Shown: positions 43,834-55,710, counted from the first letter of the stretch. The stretch is 64,000 bases of DNA from Apiospora phragmitis (GCA_038363925.1 JAQQWL010000006.1:1592501-1656500); one strand, 5' to 3'. Program-made: numbers and translations. Notes: generated by a model from the letters alone, not told the origin.

Positions 43834-45267
43834 ATGTTCGGAAAGCTCCTAATCCCCTTACTCGCACCCGTGGTAGCCGCAGAATACTGCGCAAAGCCAC
43901 CGAGTCCCCAGGACACCAACATCTGCGTCGTCGAACCCGGTGCCGATGGCTCCGACTCGGCACCGGCCATCCTCGAGGCCTTCGAGCGCTGCGGTCACAA
44001 CGAGGCCGCCTCGGCCCAGGGCCGCGGCAAGGTCGTCTTCAAGAACGAGACGTACCACATCCAGAGCGTCATGAATACGACGGGCCTGAGCAACGTCGAC
44101 GTCGACCTGCAGGGGACCCTGCTGTGGGACCAGAACATCCCCTACTGGCTGAACCACTCGCTGCCCGTCGGCTACCAGAACCAGTCGAGCGCGTGGCTGT
44201 TCGGCGGCGAGAACGTGCACTGGGACGGCCACGGATACGGCACCCTGGACGGCAATGGTCAGGTCTGGTACGATTTCGTGAACGGCACCAACAACTACCC
44301 CGGCCGTCCTCACCAGATCACCGTCACCGGGTCACGCGATAGCGTTTTCCAGGGCATCCGTTTTGTTCAAAGCCAGATGTGGTAGGTTCTCACTCCCGTA
44401 ATCAGTAACTCAGGGAAATGGCACTCATCCTCATTGCTCAGGACCGTCACCGTCATCCACTCCGAGAACATCTTGATGGAAGACATCTACGTCAACAGCA
44501 CCGACGCCAAGCATGAAGTCGGCTTCGATTTCTCGTCTCTGAACGTAAGTCATCACATGTCGTGCTTATTATGCACCCCCCTTCGGAATCATAATATTAA
44601 TCAACGACAACAGACGGACGGCGCCGACACCGTCTACGCCAACAACATCACCTTCCGCCGCTGGGTCGTCGACAACGGCGACGACAGCATCGCCATGAAG
44701 GCCAACTCGACCAACATCCTGATCGAGGACTGCCGGTTCCACACGGGCCTGGGCATCGCCATCGGCAGCATCGGGCAGTACGCGGGCCAGTTCGAGACCA
44801 TCGAGAACGTGACGGCGCGCAACATCCAGATCCTCGACAAGATGCGCTACGGCGTCTACGTCAAGACCTGGACGGGCCGCACCGCGGGCTACCCGCCCAA
44901 CGGCGGCGGCGGCGGGCTGGGCTACGCCGCCAACATGCGGTTCCAGAACTTCACGCTCGAGGGCGCCACCGGCATCTTCGCCGTCACCCAGTGCACGTCC
45001 TACAACGACGCGACGGGCGGCTGCGACACCTCCGAGTTCCACATCCGCGACCTCGTGCTCGAGGACTGGCACGGCACCGCCGTCAGCGACGTCGTCGCCG
45101 CGGTCCAGTGCTCCGCTGCCAAACCCTGCACGGGCATCGAGATCAAGAACATCGACATCGTGGACACGGTCAACGGCACGGCGCCGGCCAACTACCTGTG
45201 CGACAATGTGGTGGATCCCCAGGGGTTCGCCTGCACTGGCCCGACTTGGGAGGAGAACAACAGGTAG
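43834..45267 (+). CDS. GH28 family exo-acting pectin hydrolase (rgxB-like)
   Basis: Exons 43834-44381, 44442-44544 and 44614-45267 (introns 60 and 69 nt) give 434 aa. The signal peptide is residues 1-16 (MFGKLLIPLLAPVVAA). The parallel beta-helix family motifs are present: N-TDGAD (created exactly at the second splice), GDDSIAMK, GLGIAIGSIGQY and VYVKTW. In endo-polygalacturonases the third motif is GHG; here His is replaced by Leu and the RIK motif by YVKTW. As far as I recall this is typical of the rgxB-like exo group, acting on galacturonan or rhamnogalacturonan ends. Many N-x-S/T sites fit a secreted glycoprotein. The role in plant cell-wall pectin breakdown is inferred from the family. 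Confidence 0.88.
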
Positions 45268-45519
45268 TAATAATTGGCGCTCCATTAAGAATGAGATCAC
45301 GGCCGATATATCGATATATATATAAACAAGCCCCATTTGCTCAACTTTTGAAGTATGAAACAGTGATACTGGCTAAAAGAAATCCGCATGTGAACCGCCA
45401 GTTACGGAGTAAAAGAGGACGGAAAATGAAAACTGAACGAGGTAAACTGAGAAACCTTGCCATGCGTCTAAGTGACGGGCTGCGAGGGCTTCCAAGTGAT
45501 ATGGTACATGTCACGATGG

Positions 45520-47507
45520 TTAGAGCTTGGAAGTTAGAGACTCCTTCTTCGCCAGCTCCCGGAGCTCCTTCCTCAAGATCTTGCCCGAGGGGCTTTTCGG
45601 AATCGCAGCAATGTAGACGACGCCTCCGCGAAGCTGTTTGTATGGTGCGACTTGCTTGGCCACGAACGCCTTGATCTCCTGCTCCGAGACCTGCTTGGGA
45701 TCCGCTACCACGTATGCACTGTGCTGGGTGTCAGCTCTCGAGGCAGAATGAAATAGGGGCAAGCGAAGTACGTACCGTGGAAGCTCCGTGTCATTCCCCT
45801 CGACTCCGATGACTGCGACGTCTTGGATCTTCGGGTGAGACAGTAAGAGGGCCTCGAGCTCTGCTGGGGCCACTTGAGTGCCTTTGTATTTGATAAGTTC
45901 CTGCGTCCAAGTTAGCCAACTTTCGTCAGTAAGATCAATACACTATCGGGTTACTTGCCTTCTTCCTGTCAACGATGTACAGCATTCCCTTTCGGAACAC
46001 CCCGGTATCGCCCGTGTAGAACCAGCCATCCTTGAAGGCTTCGGCGTCAGCCTTGGGGTTCTTCCAATACCCCTTGATAACCACCGGCCCTCTGACGAGG
46101 ATCTCGCCCTCTTTGCCAGGCTCCACATCGTGGCCGTCATCGTCAACAAGACGCGCGGAGTGGTTCGCCACCAATGGTCCAACCGTGCCAGGCATGTAGA
46201 GTTCCGTCTCGAGCGGCACTACAGTGATACTACCCGTCGTCTCGCTGAGTCCCCACGTCTGGCGGAGGCGTGTGGTGCCCTTGCCCAGTTTCTTCCCCAC
46301 AGCAACTTGAAGCTCCTCGCCCATTGGCGCGGCACCCGTGATGGCGTCCACCCAGGTGTCGAACTGATCGGTGACGTTTGGCATCTTAGTGATCAGGAGG
46401 TAAATGGGCGGCACGCTGAAGCCTGTGGTCATCTTGTACTTCTTGGAATCCCCGCAAAACTTCGCAAAGTCGAATTTCTTCATCCAGTACATGGTGCCTT
46501 TCATGTAGGTCGAGTTGACAAGGTAGCCCATTACCCCCGCAATATGCGCTACCGGCAGATGTGCTATGCTGATATACTCGTAATCCGGTCCGCGGTACTT
46601 AGCGTTGTACTCCTTGACGGGCTCCAGGACCAGGCTGCTCTCCGCCACGAGATTCTGGTGCGACAGCTTCATGGCCTTGGGGAGACCCGTGGTCCCGCTG
46701 GAGTAGAGCAGACATATCACGCTGTGGTCGAGCTCGTGCGTGTCGGTGATGCGACGCCAGTCGAGCTCCTGGTTCGAGATGGGGACCTTGGCGCCGCTGG
46801 CGGCTTCGTACAGCTCGATGTGCTTCTCTCCGCGGTAACAAAGGACGTTGCGCGGGGGAAAGCCGACGAGCTTCGCGGCGGTGATTGCGTTCGCCTTGGA
46901 GTCATCGTTGCATACGATGACCTTTGGCGTCGTTTGCTTGAGCTGATAGGCTAGCTCTTCTGGTGTGGCCGAAGGGATCGTGGAGGAGAAGATTCCCTCG
47001 GCGGCCAAGGTGGCGTAAAATACGAGGGGCAGCATGAAGTGGCCGCCCGAAATATTGAAAACGACATCCTGAGATGGACCCTGGGCACCCACACCGTACT
47101 GGTCACGGAGGACCAGCGCCAGCCTCCTGAATTGCAAGAGGACTTGGCCTTTGGTCAGGCAATTGGTAGGATCATCTATTCCATGATTGTCAATTGCAGG
47201 TTCCTTTACAATGAGGTAAAGATAGGTTGCGGCCAGTGCAAAAGTTCGATCCGATGCGCTGGCAGCTGTAATGCAAAAAGAACGGAACCAGCTTTACTGA
47301 CCTGCATCTGCATGCAATATTTTGGTATCAGGTGAGTAGCATTGTTCGGATTCTGGCAGATGTCAGTCACTCAAAAGTGTCTCACAGGCTTCGGATCAAT
47401 AATTCCATACCAAACAGCAAGGTCAGTACATCGACACTTGGCACCGTTGAAGTCCTAGGGGACTTGTATAGCGTGCCTTGGGCCGTCTTTTCGACCACGG
47501 ACGCCAT
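45520..47507 (-). CDS. peroxisomal AMP-dependent acyl-CoA ligase (4-coumarate-CoA ligase-like)
   Basis: Five exons: 47507-47411, 47352-47302, 47265-45959, 45900-45776 and 45718-45520, 592 aa with an exact codon sum. It starts MASVVEKTAQGTLYKSP. Motifs of adenylate-forming ligases are clear: LLYSSGTTGLPKAM (phosphate loop), QTWGLSETTGSI, YTGDTG, DRKKELIKYKG and KSPSGKILRKEL with the catalytic Lys. The last three residues are SKL, a PTS1 signal, so it should act in peroxisomes, activating a fatty or aromatic acid to its CoA ester. Two splicing oddities: the third intron (45901-45958) has a GC donor in the context AAG-GCAAGT, and the second intron (47266-47301) is only 36 nt with no clear branch site. 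The 36-nt intron makes the N-terminal model slightly uncertain. Confidence 0.88.
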
Positions 47508-48758
47508 CTCGAAGCTAGCGTTTAATGAGTCTGGCTCTTTTGGCTGCGATGACGGTTCCCAGTATCAGGACTGGAAGTGAAGAGGAGGACAGCACGGAAA
47601 ACGGGCTATTGCAAATTGAACAGAATTGTTCAGGAACAGTCTATCAAGCTACGCGTGACAATTGAGTTTGATTACGGGAAGTACCGCGGTTGTTGGCATT
47701 AAAGACAAGGAAAGGAAACCCTTTCGACTTCCTATCCCTTCTTGAATCGCGGCTGTTGATAGCCAACAGAAACATCCATGCGTGCACCTGGTGTGGCGGT
47801 AAGCCGGACATGGCAATTCTCCGCACCATTCGGTCTTGGTCAGGCCTGGGTGCGCAACCGAGGCGCCGAGGCGAACGAAGAAACGTATGTGCAACAACTG
47901 CCGTGGGGCATTCATTGAACTTAGCGCCCCTATTGACCAGGAAAATCGCGTGATAGTGGAGGGGAAACCGTTTGACCGGAGAACTATCAGGATACAGAAA
48001 CTCCAAGTTGCCATGAGTACATATAAATATGTTAATAGCCTCACCGGGTGTATCTTGCAGATAGATCTAAGGTTAACACCAAGTTATATCGGATCTCACT
48101 TGGCGGCCCCTATGCCCAGTGCCCACCACCGGGTGAAGCTACCCGTAGCTTGGAAATTCTCCCGCATTGAGCTGCCAGGCTGGCTGCAGTAAATCCACTA
48201 ACGACCGGACACTGACCCATTTTACAATTGAGCCTAGCGCCAGGATACGACCTCTCCTTGGGCCATGATGATTCGATCCATCCGGACAGCGCATTTTCCA
48301 GCAATATCGCATCGCGCCTGGTCTTGATAACCACCCGCACCTGGATTGCCAAGTATGTCAGAGCTTTATGCTCCATCAGACGTTCCATCCTCAGATCTGG
48401 GTACGAGACTGCATCGTAGCATCCAAAATAACGGCATATGGTGGGAAGGGTCCCCATGTGCAAACAGTAACATCGTGATGAGAGTTTACCTGCCCAATCG
48501 TATGATACAATAGCAGTGTCAATGGCAGACATATATTGATAGAGTGACACAGTGCGGCCTAGACCATCACGAGGACCTAATCTCTGGCTCAGACTTGCCT
48601 TTACGACCTCATTGCCAGCGGCACTCCAGGCTCGGCGTCTCAAGGGTTACTGCAAAGCAGGAACACACAGTGAGAACGCAACCACCCGGGTGCAATTTCC
48701 GCAAGCTCGGAAGTATCTGATGTATCATCACTGCCAGATTGGAGTAGTGAAGCACTTG
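47508..48758. other. intergenic, no gene seen
   Basis: Upstream of the acyl-CoA ligase (-) and downstream of the ASNSD1-like gene (-). The longest frame (48110-48643 -) lacks any domain or signal. Confidence 0.5.
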
Positions 48759-50655
48759 CTACGCGTCCTGAAGACTAATTGATGCCGTCCCCTTTAACCT
48801 GCCCGTGGAGCTGCCAAGTTTTGCTGTTCGAGTGCCAAATTGGATCTTTAAGCTAGTCAGCAATAAAGTCGACCAAAGGGAGGTTGAACAAGGCTTACCG
48901 CTCTTTTCCTTTCCCTTGCGATCACGGGAAGACTGAGTTGGTCCGCCAGCAGTCGCAAAGCCCGCTTTGCCGGTTCGATGTCGGCTGGATGAGCCTTGTT
49001 TCCAAAGTCACACTTCTCCCAGACTGGACTTGACATGACAAAGCGGACAAACCCCTCATCGAGATAAGGGAATCGAACTTCTTTGCCCCAATTCGCCAGC
49101 ACGCGGTCATCTCTCCCCAAGTTGCGTTGGCCAATCCTGGCAATGTCCAGCTCGAGTTCATTAACCAGAGCTTGGTACCCTTCCCGCTCGAAGGCCCGCA
49201 CGTGACGGGAATAGCCTCCGAACAACTCATCGGCCCCAAGTCCTGAGAAGAGTACGCGTGCAGGGGTACTGACCATTGGGGCGTCCGAGTCGAATTCTGC
49301 AGACTCTGTGTAGCTAGCGCCGACACCTCGCCCGGCAAAGTACAAGGCCAGGGCGATTGACAGATCCATCTCAGTGTCGTGAGGGTAAATCAGTGACACG
49401 ACAAGAGCTTTATGCGCCATGGCTTCCTCGTAAGGTACGTTAACCTATGAGGACCGGTCAGTCGAATAACAACACCCAATGACGAATGCGCCTTACAGCT
49501 ATAAAACGCCAAAACCGGGAAGGACAGGCATGTTTCAGCTCGGCGAAGGACTTCCTTCCGGTTTGCCGATCCGGACACCGCTCATAGTCGTCAGTGACGA
49601 CTACGCCGGGCTTGGAGGCTCCCTGCTTTTGCACAGAAACGCGGGGATTCTGAAAAGCTACATTGATTAAGTCAATTCCCTGTGTAGTAGGGAGCAGCTC
49701 ATCAGCCATCCTGGCCAGGATGGTGCAGTCAAGGCCACCTGAGAAAAGGACGGCCACGCGGGTGTCAACATCTGACTGATGGTCCGCGGGTCTGGGAGGT
49801 TCTGGAATCCCGAGCACTCGTAGTTTCAAGGCTTCTCTGAGGTGATAGTGTAGCAAGCTGACAGAGGGAGATGCAGAATCAAGCTGCTTCTCCGCGCCCT
49901 GAGGGAGCTCCTTGTTGAAACTCCCAACTCCCAGAACCTACTGATATGAGTTATCAGCTGCTTTTGGGAAGAGGCGCGTCTGGCACTTACCAGATCAGCG
50001 CCACCAGACTCGACCCACTCGTGTCGAGAGATGCGATGGCCTAAAGAAATGGGCTTCTCGCCAGAAGACTCTGGATGAAATCGAATGGAATATATGCCAT
50101 TGGCTTGTACTTCCTCCCAGCCAGAAGCTGGGGTGTCAGCGACACTAGAAAACGATAGCAATTGGCCATCCGGCTCCTCTCTCATGAGCAAGGAACGGCG
50201 ACCGAGGCGGTCACGGCCAAAGTACAAGCACTGGCCGACGGGATCACAAAAGACAAACGCGAAAGGCCCTGGACCATCCGCAGGGTGTTCAGAATGTGCG
50301 CCTGCCGCTCCTCGGCAGTACCATGTTCGCATTGCGCGAGACGCGCGAAGATGACCTCGCCATCATTGCCGCCGACTACCTTGTCGTCGAACTTCCAGGC
50401 CTCGCCGTTCCAGCAGAATACTGAATCGGAGTTGCCATGCTGAAAGGGCTGCTTGGCGACGTGGTCACCGCGCAACGCAAGCACCGTGGACGTGAAGTTG
50501 AGCGTGATGCGGAGGTCGGGCGCGACGCTGGGCAAGGAAATTCCTCTCTCCACTACACCAAGATGATCTGGGCCTCGGTTTATTAGAAGCTGTCTCAAGT
50601 TCTCAGATAACTCGGTATGCTTGGCAACTGAGATGGTTGCGTGTATGCCGCACAT
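48759..50655 (-). CDS. asparagine synthetase domain-containing protein (ASNSD1-like)
   Basis: Exons 50655-49991, 49937-49498, 49445-48899 and 48845-48759. The glutaminase domain has the nucleophile Cys2 (MCGIHATISV), NRGPDHLG and VLALRGDH. The synthetase domain has the PP-loop as FSGGLDCTILARMAD, where the usual final Ser is Cys, then SGLGADELFGGYSRH and VRFPYLDEGFVRFVM, ending IQFGTRTAKLGSSTGRLKG. This suits the ASNSD1/YML096W group rather than classical asparagine synthetase; the biological role of that group is poorly known. A one-base loss at the GG (50265-50266 on the plus strand) breaks the frame: adding a G restores VQGPFAFVFCDPVGQCLYFG. The corrected exon sum is 1740 nt, 579 aa. Confidence 0.85.
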
Positions 50656-50998
50656 GGTATGAGATTTGTGGTGGCAGGGAGTGCGTCTTGGGTAGGACGT
50701 GCCACGTTCGCCTGAGTGCTGAAGAATTCACGAGAATTATTAGTGGGGCAACTTTTCAGCGCCTAGTCGCCTAGTCGGAGCTACAAATGCCTAAAGGCCG
50801 AAGGATAATTGATTACCTAGCAGCAGTCATTCCAGTTTCACGCTTGGGGAACATCAATCGTGCCGTCAAAATTGACAGGTGAAGACAAAACAAACAAACA
50901 CTATCGCATTATGTTCGGGCTTCTCTGACACATATATGTCATCTAGGTCTTATGTTGCCACGCAGCATTCCTTCAAGATTGGCAGAGTATCCGTGTAG
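50656..50998. other. short intergenic region
   Basis: Promoter of the ASNSD1-like gene and 3' flank of the MFS gene, both on the minus strand. Nothing else visible. Confidence 0.4.
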
Positions 50999-52842
50999 CT
51001 ACCGCCGGACATCATCTCCACTTGTAGTTGCTTCCTCGCCTCTCCCCTCGATTGGCTTCTCGATCTTGCCGACGATGCCAGTGCCTCTGAAAGTAAGCCC
51101 GACCAAGACTGTGCAGAACATTGCCAGCGCGAAATTGAGCCAGTTAGCATCCCTTAACCCAGCCAGTGACGGAGGATCCCAAGGCAGGACCTTCCCAGAT
51201 TGCTCAACAGGGACACCTCTCTCCCGCGCCATAATCGCCGTCTGGGCCGCTGTTGTGATGGCCAGACCAATCGAGCGACCCAGTTGCCCCGAGGCGTTGA
51301 TCAACGCTCCACCCAGTGCCTGGTCTTCCTGCGGTAGCGACGCCGACGTGAAGAGCGTCAGACAAGGCCAAGTTGTGTCAGCACCCACCACGCCCAGAAT
51401 CATGGCTGGGAAGCCGAAAGCGAAGTAAGACGTATCCGAGGGTATCGGGATCGCGAAGAGCAGGCACGAGAGCCCCACAGAGAGGTTTCCAATCATCAAC
51501 AAGATGTATGTCGGCACTCTCGAGATGAGTCTGGACACGATGAAAGCTACCAAAACGCCACAGACTCCAGTGGGTATGAAGCGCAACGTCGTCTGCAATG
51601 GACTAAGCCCTTGGTAGTCCTGGAAAAAGTATGTCGCGTAGACGATCCAGTCGTTGAAGACCGCGAAAAAGATCCCCATGATCAGTATGGCCAAACTGAA
51701 CGTGCCGTTCTTGAACACCGAGACTTTCATCAGAGGGGACCTTGTGTTAGAGTGCGTCTCTCTAGGTACCACTGCCACGCAGCGAAGATGGCAATAAGCA
51801 AGCCAGAGATAACCATCAGCATATAGATCCAGATGGTATGCCACCCCACGACATTGCCTTCGGTCAGGGCAAATAGCAGAGCAAGCAGGCCGGCTGTGAT
51901 CAGGAAGCCACCTAGCCAGTCAACTGATGTCCAAAGTGAGGCATTCTGCTTCTGTAAGGAAGAGTTCGGCGGCGGCGGGGGGATGAAAAAGACACCCGCC
52001 ACTGCCACCAGACACGATATCCCAGCAAGGGCTCCGAAGACCCATTTCCAGTTGGCGTATGAAGCGATAATTCCGCCTAGCAGGTTGCCGAAGATCGATC
52101 CCAGGGGTGCGCCGCTGGCTGTTAGAGAACGTTAATAGAATGTTGCGCTCGCGATATTGGATTTACCCACCATATGCGCTGAAGGCGTAGTTCTTTGCTT
52201 TGCCAGGAGGAAAGGTGACCCCCAGGATCCCAATGGCCGTCGGCACGTTCGCTGCAGCACCCTGAGTCTGATCAGTCTATCTCCCAAGCATGATCAAGAG
52301 CGATCTTCCTTACAAGGCCCTGCAGTCCCCTGAAAATGTCGAATGCGATTTCATTGGGAAGGAAGGGATTGGCGATGAGTGTGGCGGCGACAAAGGCGCT
52401 GCCGAGAATGAAGATGATCCGCTTGCCGTACAGGTCGGCTATGCGACCCCATAACAGCAGGAAACAGCCAAAGGTCAGAGAATATGCCGAGACGATCCAT
52501 TGCAGTCGGCTATCGGGGATGCCGAGTTCTACACCCAGGGTCGGGAGGATAATGACCACTGCTTGGATCGAAAGTGTCTAGGTAGGAACTTTAGTACGCA
52601 TCGCCCACATTTTTTCTGTTGAGTTTGATGATGGTACCGACATTCAGGAATGCCGCGCCCGTCACTGTGGCCACCAAAGCGATGCTTTTGCCCTTGGACA
52701 ATGGCAAAGTTGATCTTGTGTCGTCAGTTGTGTCACCAGCAGGTGAGTCGCCTTCGCGGAAAGATCCGTTCTCCTGAGGCTCTGCCTTTTCGACATCCGG
52801 CGCACCAGAAAGGGCCGGCTCGTACTTTTTCTGCTTAATCAT
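50999..52842 (-). CDS. MFS transporter, DHA2 (14-helix drug:H+ antiporter) type
   Basis: Exons 52842-52642, 52577-52314, 52261-52171 and 52118-50999. The start is ATG 52842 (MIKQKKYEPALSGAPDVEKA), with a charged cytosolic N-tail. Family motifs include LPTLGVELGIPDSRLQWIVS, the loop motif GRIADLYGKR, and GAPLGSIFGNLLGG. Hydrophobic segments continue to a charged C-tail (EEATTSGDDVRR). Likely an efflux pump for small organic molecules in the plasma membrane. Frames change between about 51740 and 51765: WYLERRT must join to RSPLMKVSVFKNG, which needs one extra base. With it the total is 1677 nt, 558 aa. Donors GTCGGT (first intron) and GTGGGT (third) are non-consensus. It lies head-to-tail upstream of the ASNSD1-like gene, but co-function is not shown. 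Confidence 0.82.
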
Positions 52843-53871
52843 TGTACACGTAGGGCCAGACAAGGCTCGTAGGTCATGTACTCATGTTAATTATTATGTA
52901 GGAAAAGACGGCAAGAGAAACGTTCTGCCAAGGGCGTCTGTCATGGGAAGAGAGACTGACGCTAACCTGGTCAGCATTCAATGCAATGTGTGGCCCAGGT
53001 CATCGTCCAAAGAAATCGCCGAGAGCACTGCGTATTATGGCACTTCGCCATTTTCGATTGATATGCCGAGCGAGGACCGGATCTAATGTTCCCCGGTCGC
53101 TCCTTCATCCATCGCTTACATGCCCTTTTCTAACCCTCTTTACTACTTGGCGTTAGCGGTGGGTGGAGCTGGCGTTCTGGGGTAAAATGGGATGCTGGCC
53201 GATCGGGGGAGACTGCTGCTGGCTGGGCAGCGAATGCGGCGGGGCTTTAGCCGAAAGGCAACACAACCTTAACCAAGTGCCCACCTGCAGTGGCCAGATA
53301 TTTCCCCCGTTGAGTAAGTAGCAAATAAGCCGGCCTCCTATATTGGTAAAGGTGACGTGAAACGGATGCTGGGGCCGAACCGCTGCTTGCTGCATGCGAT
53401 TTGATTGCTGTCAGCACTTCGACTCGGGATTTCTGCCGTATTACTTCGGATGTATGTAGTGCTGGCAGGCGGCCGGTTGCTCGCGGAGATGCTGTTGCGG
53501 CAATCCGAACCGAGTCGCTTCGCTTGAGCAAACATCAAACAAACAACAACTCGGGTGAGGAAAGACGACCTCTCTACATAGTTGTAAGTCTGCTAAGCGC
53601 CCCCGCTCCATGATTTGGCTGAATGAAAGACCCTTTTTACGATGTTGAATGTAGATGCCAGGGGCTGTAATGCGCTGTGGGAAATGTCACTAGCAATGAT
53701 ACATATCTGGCACTCAAAGAGATAGTATATTAGATCTATTGAACCTGGATAAAATACGAAGAACATAACCAATTTGTGAGGCCGGCCCCCTTTAGACTAG
53801 CTAAAAGATAAATAGAGCCAACCCCAAACTGCATCAGCATCCACCCACTTACCTGTTCACCTCAGCTGAGT
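52843..53871. other. intergenic, no gene seen
   Basis: Upstream of the MFS gene (-) and downstream of the small unknown gene (-). No supported coding region. Confidence 0.5.
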
Positions 53872-54255
53872 TTAAGCATCGTCTCCTTCCATCTTCCACT
53901 GCTTGTCGCTGTAAGCGGCGGCGTTGCTCATGGCAGCTCCGCCCACGGGTGTCATTCCCGAAAGCATGTGTGCGACCTCGACGCTGGGCTTGGTACCGAA
54001 CACGCGGCTTTTGCTGTTGTTGGTGATGGGCTCCGCGGACGACGACGACGACTCGCTGCCTGTCGCGAGGAAGACCCGTATGGATTTTTGGATATACTCC
54101 AGCTCCTCAGGCCCGTGGATCTTGACGCACCTGCAGTCGGCCGAGCTGTGCTTGACGCCCGCCGGGATTGCGCTCGAGTCGATGTACACCACACACCCGG
54201 TCTCCGCGCTGCGGACGGCCGTGATAGTCGAGGGGAAGGCGGTGGTGGCGGACAT
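53872..54255 (-). CDS. hypothetical protein, 127 aa
   Basis: A clean frame from ATG 54255 (MSATTAFPSTITAVRSAETG). The first 65 residues look folded (GCVVYIDSSAIPAGVKHSSA then HGPEELEYIQKSIRVFLATG) with three Cys. A Ser run follows, then a polar tail ending QWKMEGDDA. No signal peptide or known domain. The leader upstream is CT-poor but AT-rich and followed by a gene-free zone, consistent with a short independent gene. Function unknown. Confidence 0.5.
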   Translation of the reverse strand: MSATTAFPSTITAVRSAETGCVVYIDSSAIPAGVKHSSADCRCVKIHGPEELEYIQKSIRVFLATGSESSSSSAEPITNNSKSRVFGTKPSVEVAHMLSGMTPVGGAAMSNAAAYSDKQWKMEGDDA

Positions 54256-54730
54256 CTTCGTGTGGGGGAAGAAGTTAGAAAAGAACGGTAATTGCTATTG
54301 CTGAAGAAAGAGAATGCGAGTGTTTGCTGATGGTGATAATGCTTGAACGGGAATGAGTTGGGATAGAACAGGCAGGGGGTTAATATAGGCAAACATACCA
54401 TAGAGCAATAAAGGGTGACTGACAATGCTGCCAAATATTCATTGTATGGGTTCAATGAACATCAGCTAATTGAAATTGATGAAGGCTTCCATTGTGTCTA
54501 TGACAATCAGACATCTATCGCCGGGGCTTTATGCTCTCTACTCTATTTTTGTCAGAATGGCCTAGGCTCCTACCATTCTTCCGACCGTAACCACTCAACG
54601 TTGAGCTGCAGAAAGAAGGATACTCAAATCAAGGCAATCAGGTACTGATAGGCTGGTCAAGGTTTGGCTTGCGACTAAATAAATTACATGATACACAACA
54701 AGTCATCAATCAATGGTACGGCTGGGTTGC
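54256..54730. other. short intergenic region
   Basis: Upstream of the 127-aa gene (-) and 3' flank of the epimerase gene (-). Nothing else visible. Confidence 0.4.
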
Positions 54731-55710
54731 CTATGCCTTCAACGAATCGATGTACTCCTTCACCAAGTCCTCGGCATTCTTATCCCTGACCAACCCCAGA
54801 CGATCCGGCGTACTCGGGTCAAAGTCCTGCGGCCAACTCCGCAGTATCCTCTCCATGGCCGGGTTCGTCTCCTCCTCCAGGAACTTCAACTTGTCCTCGC
54901 CGCCGTACTTGGCGAGCCCGTCCATGAGGGCCTGGGTGTTGGCCGAGATGCCGGGGAAGTTGATGTGGCGGATGTGGTTCGGCAGCGCGTCGCTCTTCAT
55001 ATTGAGGACGCGCACGAGGTTCTCGATGACGCCGCTGGGCGAGCAGATGTAAGACCTGAAGCTGCGGTCCTTCAGCGGGATCACGCACGTCTCGCCCTTC
55101 ATGGGCTCGCGGATCATGCCCGACAGGAAGGACGAGGCCGCGTTGGAGGGCTTGCCCGGGCGCACCACGAGCGTGGGGAAGCGCACGATGAAGGCGACGA
55201 CGAAGCCCTTGCGGTGCATGTCGTTGACGATGATCTCGGTCGACAGCTTGTGGGCCCCGTACGTGCCCTCGGGCGTGGGCGTCACGACGTCCGTCACGAC
55301 GGCGGGCAGGGGCTGGCCGTAGACGGCCTGCGAGCTCGAGTAGACGACGCGCACGCCCGGGTTGGTCCGCCGCAGGTGCAGCAGCAGCCGGCGCACGCTC
55401 TCGACGTTCACCTTCATCGACAGGTCGTAGTCGGCCTCGGACCCCGCCGACATGATGCCGTGGAAGACGAAGATGGCGTGCAGGGGCTGCGCGGCGGCCA
55501 CCAGGGTCTCAACGAACGCGGCGTCGCAGATGTCGCCCTGCATGCACACGGCGTTCTCGGGGTGCGCCGCGCCCGCGGGCACCGTCGGCTGCACGATGTC
55601 CGTCATGATCACCCGGTAGCCGTCGTCGAGCAGGCGCTTGGCCAGCATGGGGCCGACGAGGCCCCAGCCCCCGTCACGATGACGTTTTTGCTGTTGTTAT
55701 TGGCTGACAT
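54731..55710 (-). CDS. NAD-dependent epimerase/dehydratase, D-erythronate dehydrogenase (DenD)-like
   Basis: Extended SDR of 326 aa. It starts MSANNNSKNVIVTGG at 55710. The NAD-binding TGGxGxxG is restored as TGGWGLVG only if one G is added to the run of five (plus-strand C5 at 55668-55672); the total is then 981 nt exactly. Further motifs are the active-site YGAHKLSTE (YxxxK) with an upstream Ser (YSSSQAVYGQ), and RFPTLVVRPGKPSNAASSFL, which strongly recalls DenD-type enzymes that oxidise D-erythronate at C2. The fungal substrate may differ. No signal peptide, so cytosolic. A long frame on the other strand (54713-55726) is a GC-bias shadow. Confidence 0.83.

Noticed and set aside
44569..45336. 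255-aa minus-strand frame opposite GH28
   Set aside because: Ala/Val/Asp-rich antisense shadow with no motif.
45520..52842. An NRPS-like biosynthetic cluster built on the AMP-binding and asparagine synthetase genes
   Set aside because: The AMP-binding protein is a stand-alone ligase ending in SKL, with no carrier or condensation domain; the asparagine synthetase-domain protein looks like the housekeeping ASNSD1 type.
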